Assembly: GCF_003172935.1 (NCBI RefSeq)
Contig: NZ_QGKS01000187.1
Span: forward strand, 55,433 to 119,432
Reading direction: 5' to 3'
DNA from: Micromonospora sicca
GTDB lineage: Bacteria; Actinomycetota; Actinomycetes; Mycobacteriales; Micromonosporaceae
Length of the DNA stretch: 64,000 bases
In this document: piece after piece, positions 62,406 to 64,000 of the stretch
How the letters are laid out: each line of letters opens with the position of its first letter
How positions within the stretch are numbered: the stretch's first letter is position 1
Made by a program: the position numbers and the translations under genes
The notes under the pieces: generated by a model
Databases searched by the model: none
What the model was told of the DNA's origin: nothing
What the model saw: the letters and a program-made list of their open reading frames with translations, nothing else

Positions 62406-63878
62406 ATGAGCATGCACCTCACCCGACGTAACCTCCTGCGCGGCGGCCTCGGCGTGGCGGCGGCAGGGCTGGTCCTGCCCGCCACGGCCCGCGGCGCCTG
62501 GGCGGCGCCGGCGCCCGGGCCCACGGACGCCGAGATCTACGGCGCCCCGACCACCAGCCCGCTAATGTGGCAGCGGGCCGACCCGTTCGTCACGCCGCGC
62601 ACCGACGGCCTCTACTACTTCACCGCCTCCGTGCCGGAGTACGACCGGCTCATCGTCCGCGCCTCGCCCACGATCGAGGGGCTGGGCAGCGCCGCCGAGA
62701 CGGTCGTCTGGCGGCGGCCGACCAGCGGGAAGATGGGCGGCCACATCTGGGCGCCGGAACTGCACCGGATCGACGGCCGCTGGTACATCTACTTCGCCGC
62801 CGGCGACTCCGACAACGTCTTCCGGATTCGGATGTACGTCATCGAGTCCATCGCCGCCGACCCCCGCGACGTCAGCGGCTGGTCGTCCCCGCGGCAGATC
62901 GTCACGCCGTGGGACAGCTTCGCGCTCGACTCCACCACCTTCGAGCACGACGGCCAGCGCTACCTCGTCTGGGCGCAGAGCGAGCCGGAGATCAACGCCA
63001 ACAGCAGCCTCTACATCGCGCGGATGACCTCGCCGTTCAGCATCACCGGCACCCCGGCGCGGATCGCCACCCCGACGAAGTCGTGGGAGGTCCAGGGCTT
63101 CCGGGTCAACGAGGGCCCGGCGGTGATCAAGCGCAACGGCCGGATCTTCATGACGTTCTCGGCCAGCGCCACCGACGCCCGCTACTGCATGGGCCTGCTC
63201 ACCGCCGACGACCGCGCGAACCTGCTCGACCCGGCCACCTGGAGCAAGAGCGCGGACCCGATCTTCACCACGAACGAGCAGACGAAGCAGTACGGCCCGG
63301 GTCACAACAGCTTCACCGTGGCCGAGGACGGCGAGACCGACGTGATGGTGTACCACGCCCGCGACTACCGGGACATCGTGGGCGACCCGCTCTACGACCC
63401 CAACCGGCACGCCCGCGCGCAGCGCCTCTACTGGCACGAGGACGGCACTCCCCTCTTCGGGGTGCCGGTCGGCAAGGGCGGGCCGATCCTGCGGCTGTCG
63501 CCGGCAGACGCCTCGTCCACCTTCGTGCGCCACTTCGCGTACGTGCTGCGCGTCAACCCGGCGGGGCGGGAACTCGCCGACACCCAGTTCCGGTTCGTTC
63601 CCGGGCTGGCCGGCGGGGGCACCGTGTCGATCCAGTCGGTGAACTTCCCGGACCGCTACTGGCGGGTGGTGGACGGCACGAGCCTGCGGATCGACCCGGT
63701 GGAGGACGGCAGCGCGTACGCGGCGCAGGCCAGCTTCCGCCGGATCCCGGGCCTGGCGAACAGCAACGGGATCTCGCTGGAGCTGTCCGACCGTCCTGGC
63801 GTGTACGTCCGCCACGACAAGGGCAGCCTCACGGTCGGCAAGCCGTCCGGTTCCAAGTCGACGTTCTGGCTGAGCTGA
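62406..63878 (+). CDS. Tat-exported GH43 exo-arabinofuranosidase with CBM42
   Basis: 490 residues. Tat signal (TRRNLLRGGLGVAAAGLVLP), a compact GH43 propeller (about 45-345) with catalytic acids in RADPFVTPR, FALDSTTFEHD and NEGPAVIKRNG, then a CBM42/AbfB beta-trefoil (about 350-490) with the repeats FRFVPGLAGG, SVNFPDRYWRV and FRRIPGLANSNGISLE. The same two-domain plan is known from the Streptomyces exo-1,5-alpha-L-arabinofuranosidase Araf43A, so that activity is likely. ATG 62406 follows AGGAG that overlaps the GH51 stop, showing tight coupling. The next Tat protein begins 11 bases after its stop. Confidence 0.93.
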   Translation: MSMHLTRRNLLRGGLGVAAAGLVLPATARGAWAAPAPGPTDAEIYGAPTTSPLMWQRADPFVTPRTDGLYYFTASVPEYDRLIVRASPTIEGLGSAAETVVWRRPTSGKMGGHIWAPELHRIDGRWYIYFAAGDSDNVFRIRMYVIESIAADPRDVSGWSSPRQIVTPWDSFALDSTTFEHDGQRYLVWAQSEPEINANSSLYIARMTSPFSITGTPARIATPTKSWEVQGFRVNEGPAVIKRNGRIFMTFSASATDARYCMGLLTADDRANLLDPATWSKSADPIFTTNEQTKQYGPGHNSFTVAEDGETDVMVYHARDYRDIVGDPLYDPNRHARAQRLYWHEDGTPLFGVPVGKGGPILRLSPADASSTFVRHFAYVLRVNPAGRELADTQFRFVPGLAGGGTVSIQSVNFPDRYWRVVDGTSLRIDPVEDGSAYAAQASFRRIPGLANSNGISLELSDRPGVYVRHDKGSLTVGKPSGSKSTFWLS

Positions 63879-63888
63879 GGGAGACGTC

Positions 63889-64000
63889 ATGGCCACTCTG
63901 GACCGACGCGGTTTCCTCCGCGCCGCAGGGCTGGTCGGCGCCGCGCCGCTGTTGTCCCCGTTCGCGGGCACGGCAGCGGCCTCGGCGAGCGCCGCCACCC
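63889..64000 (+). CDS. Start of another Tat-exported protein (partial)
   Basis: 37 codons are in the window: a Tat signal peptide with DRRGFLRAAG and a hydrophobic stretch ending in alanine-rich sequence. GGGAGA lies five bases upstream. No mature sequence is visible, so the function cannot be named; from its place in the operon it is probably one more secreted glycan-degrading enzyme. Confidence 0.75.
   Translation, partial: MATLDRRGFLRAAGLVGAAPLLSPFAGTAAASASAAT

Noticed and set aside
1..64000. CRISPR arrays, tRNA or rRNA genes, phage genes
   Set aside because: No regularly spaced repeats, no cloverleaf or rRNA-like stretches and no phage structural genes were noticed by reading.

Overview
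The window is high-GC actinomycete DNA. The evidence is GC-rich third codon positions, GTG/TTG starts, Tat signal peptides, lipobox binding proteins and large modular secreted glycosidases with LamG, discoidin, CBM42 and Ig-like parts. Micromonosporaceae or Streptomycetaceae would both fit; the sequence alone does not settle the genus. Almost all of it serves the breakdown of plant L-arabinose polymers, both alpha- and beta-linked, uptake of the products, and their conversion to D-xylulose 5-phosphate.

Layout. 1-6.6 kb: the end of a CUT2-type sugar ABC transporter, then on the minus strand an ara operon (galM, araA, araD and an araB that has lost its first ~83 codons) that meets a foreign discoidin-domain fragment at about 6242. 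6.6-9.6 kb: a secreted GH43. 9.9-15.8 kb: a scar of mobile elements, holding a CmtR-like metal sensor with a truncated cation efflux gene, an IS1634-like element, an IS4-family element with a 12-bp target duplication, a decayed SMC-like ATPase and an IS701 fragment. 15.8-32 kb: a candidate beta-arabinooligosaccharide locus with a 1757-residue secreted (alpha/alpha)6-type protein, a GH127 remnant, a LacI regulator, a CUT1 binding protein with two permeases but no ATPase, an intracellular GH127 and a secreted GH43. 32.3-38.7 kb: two Tat-exported GH127 enzymes, each carrying a LamG insert. 39.3-44.4 kb: a cytochrome P450 and a secreted GH54-CBM42. 44.5-55.4 kb: a complete second ara operon (binding protein, ATPase, two permeases, LacI, araB, araD, araA, galM) with mostly 4-nt overlaps. 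55.7-64 kb: a secreted arabinanase series on the plus strand (double GH43, GH51, GH43-CBM42, and the start of another Tat protein).

How it works together. Secreted GH43/GH51/GH54 enzymes release alpha-L-arabinofuranose, and the secreted GH127s and possibly the 1757-residue protein act on beta-L-arabinofuranosides. Free sugar probably enters through the CUT2 transporters and oligosaccharides through the CUT1 transporter. GalM, AraA, AraB and AraD then finish the pathway. Eight copies of a LacI-type operator close to TGTTARCGCTAACA lie before the secreted enzymes, the transporter operon and the P450, which indicates one arabinose regulon, probably controlled by the LacI gene inside the second ara operon. 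A different operator family (CGAAA...TTTCG) surrounds the other LacI gene. The first ara operon has lost the 5' part of araB and any promoter upstream of it, so it may be a relic.
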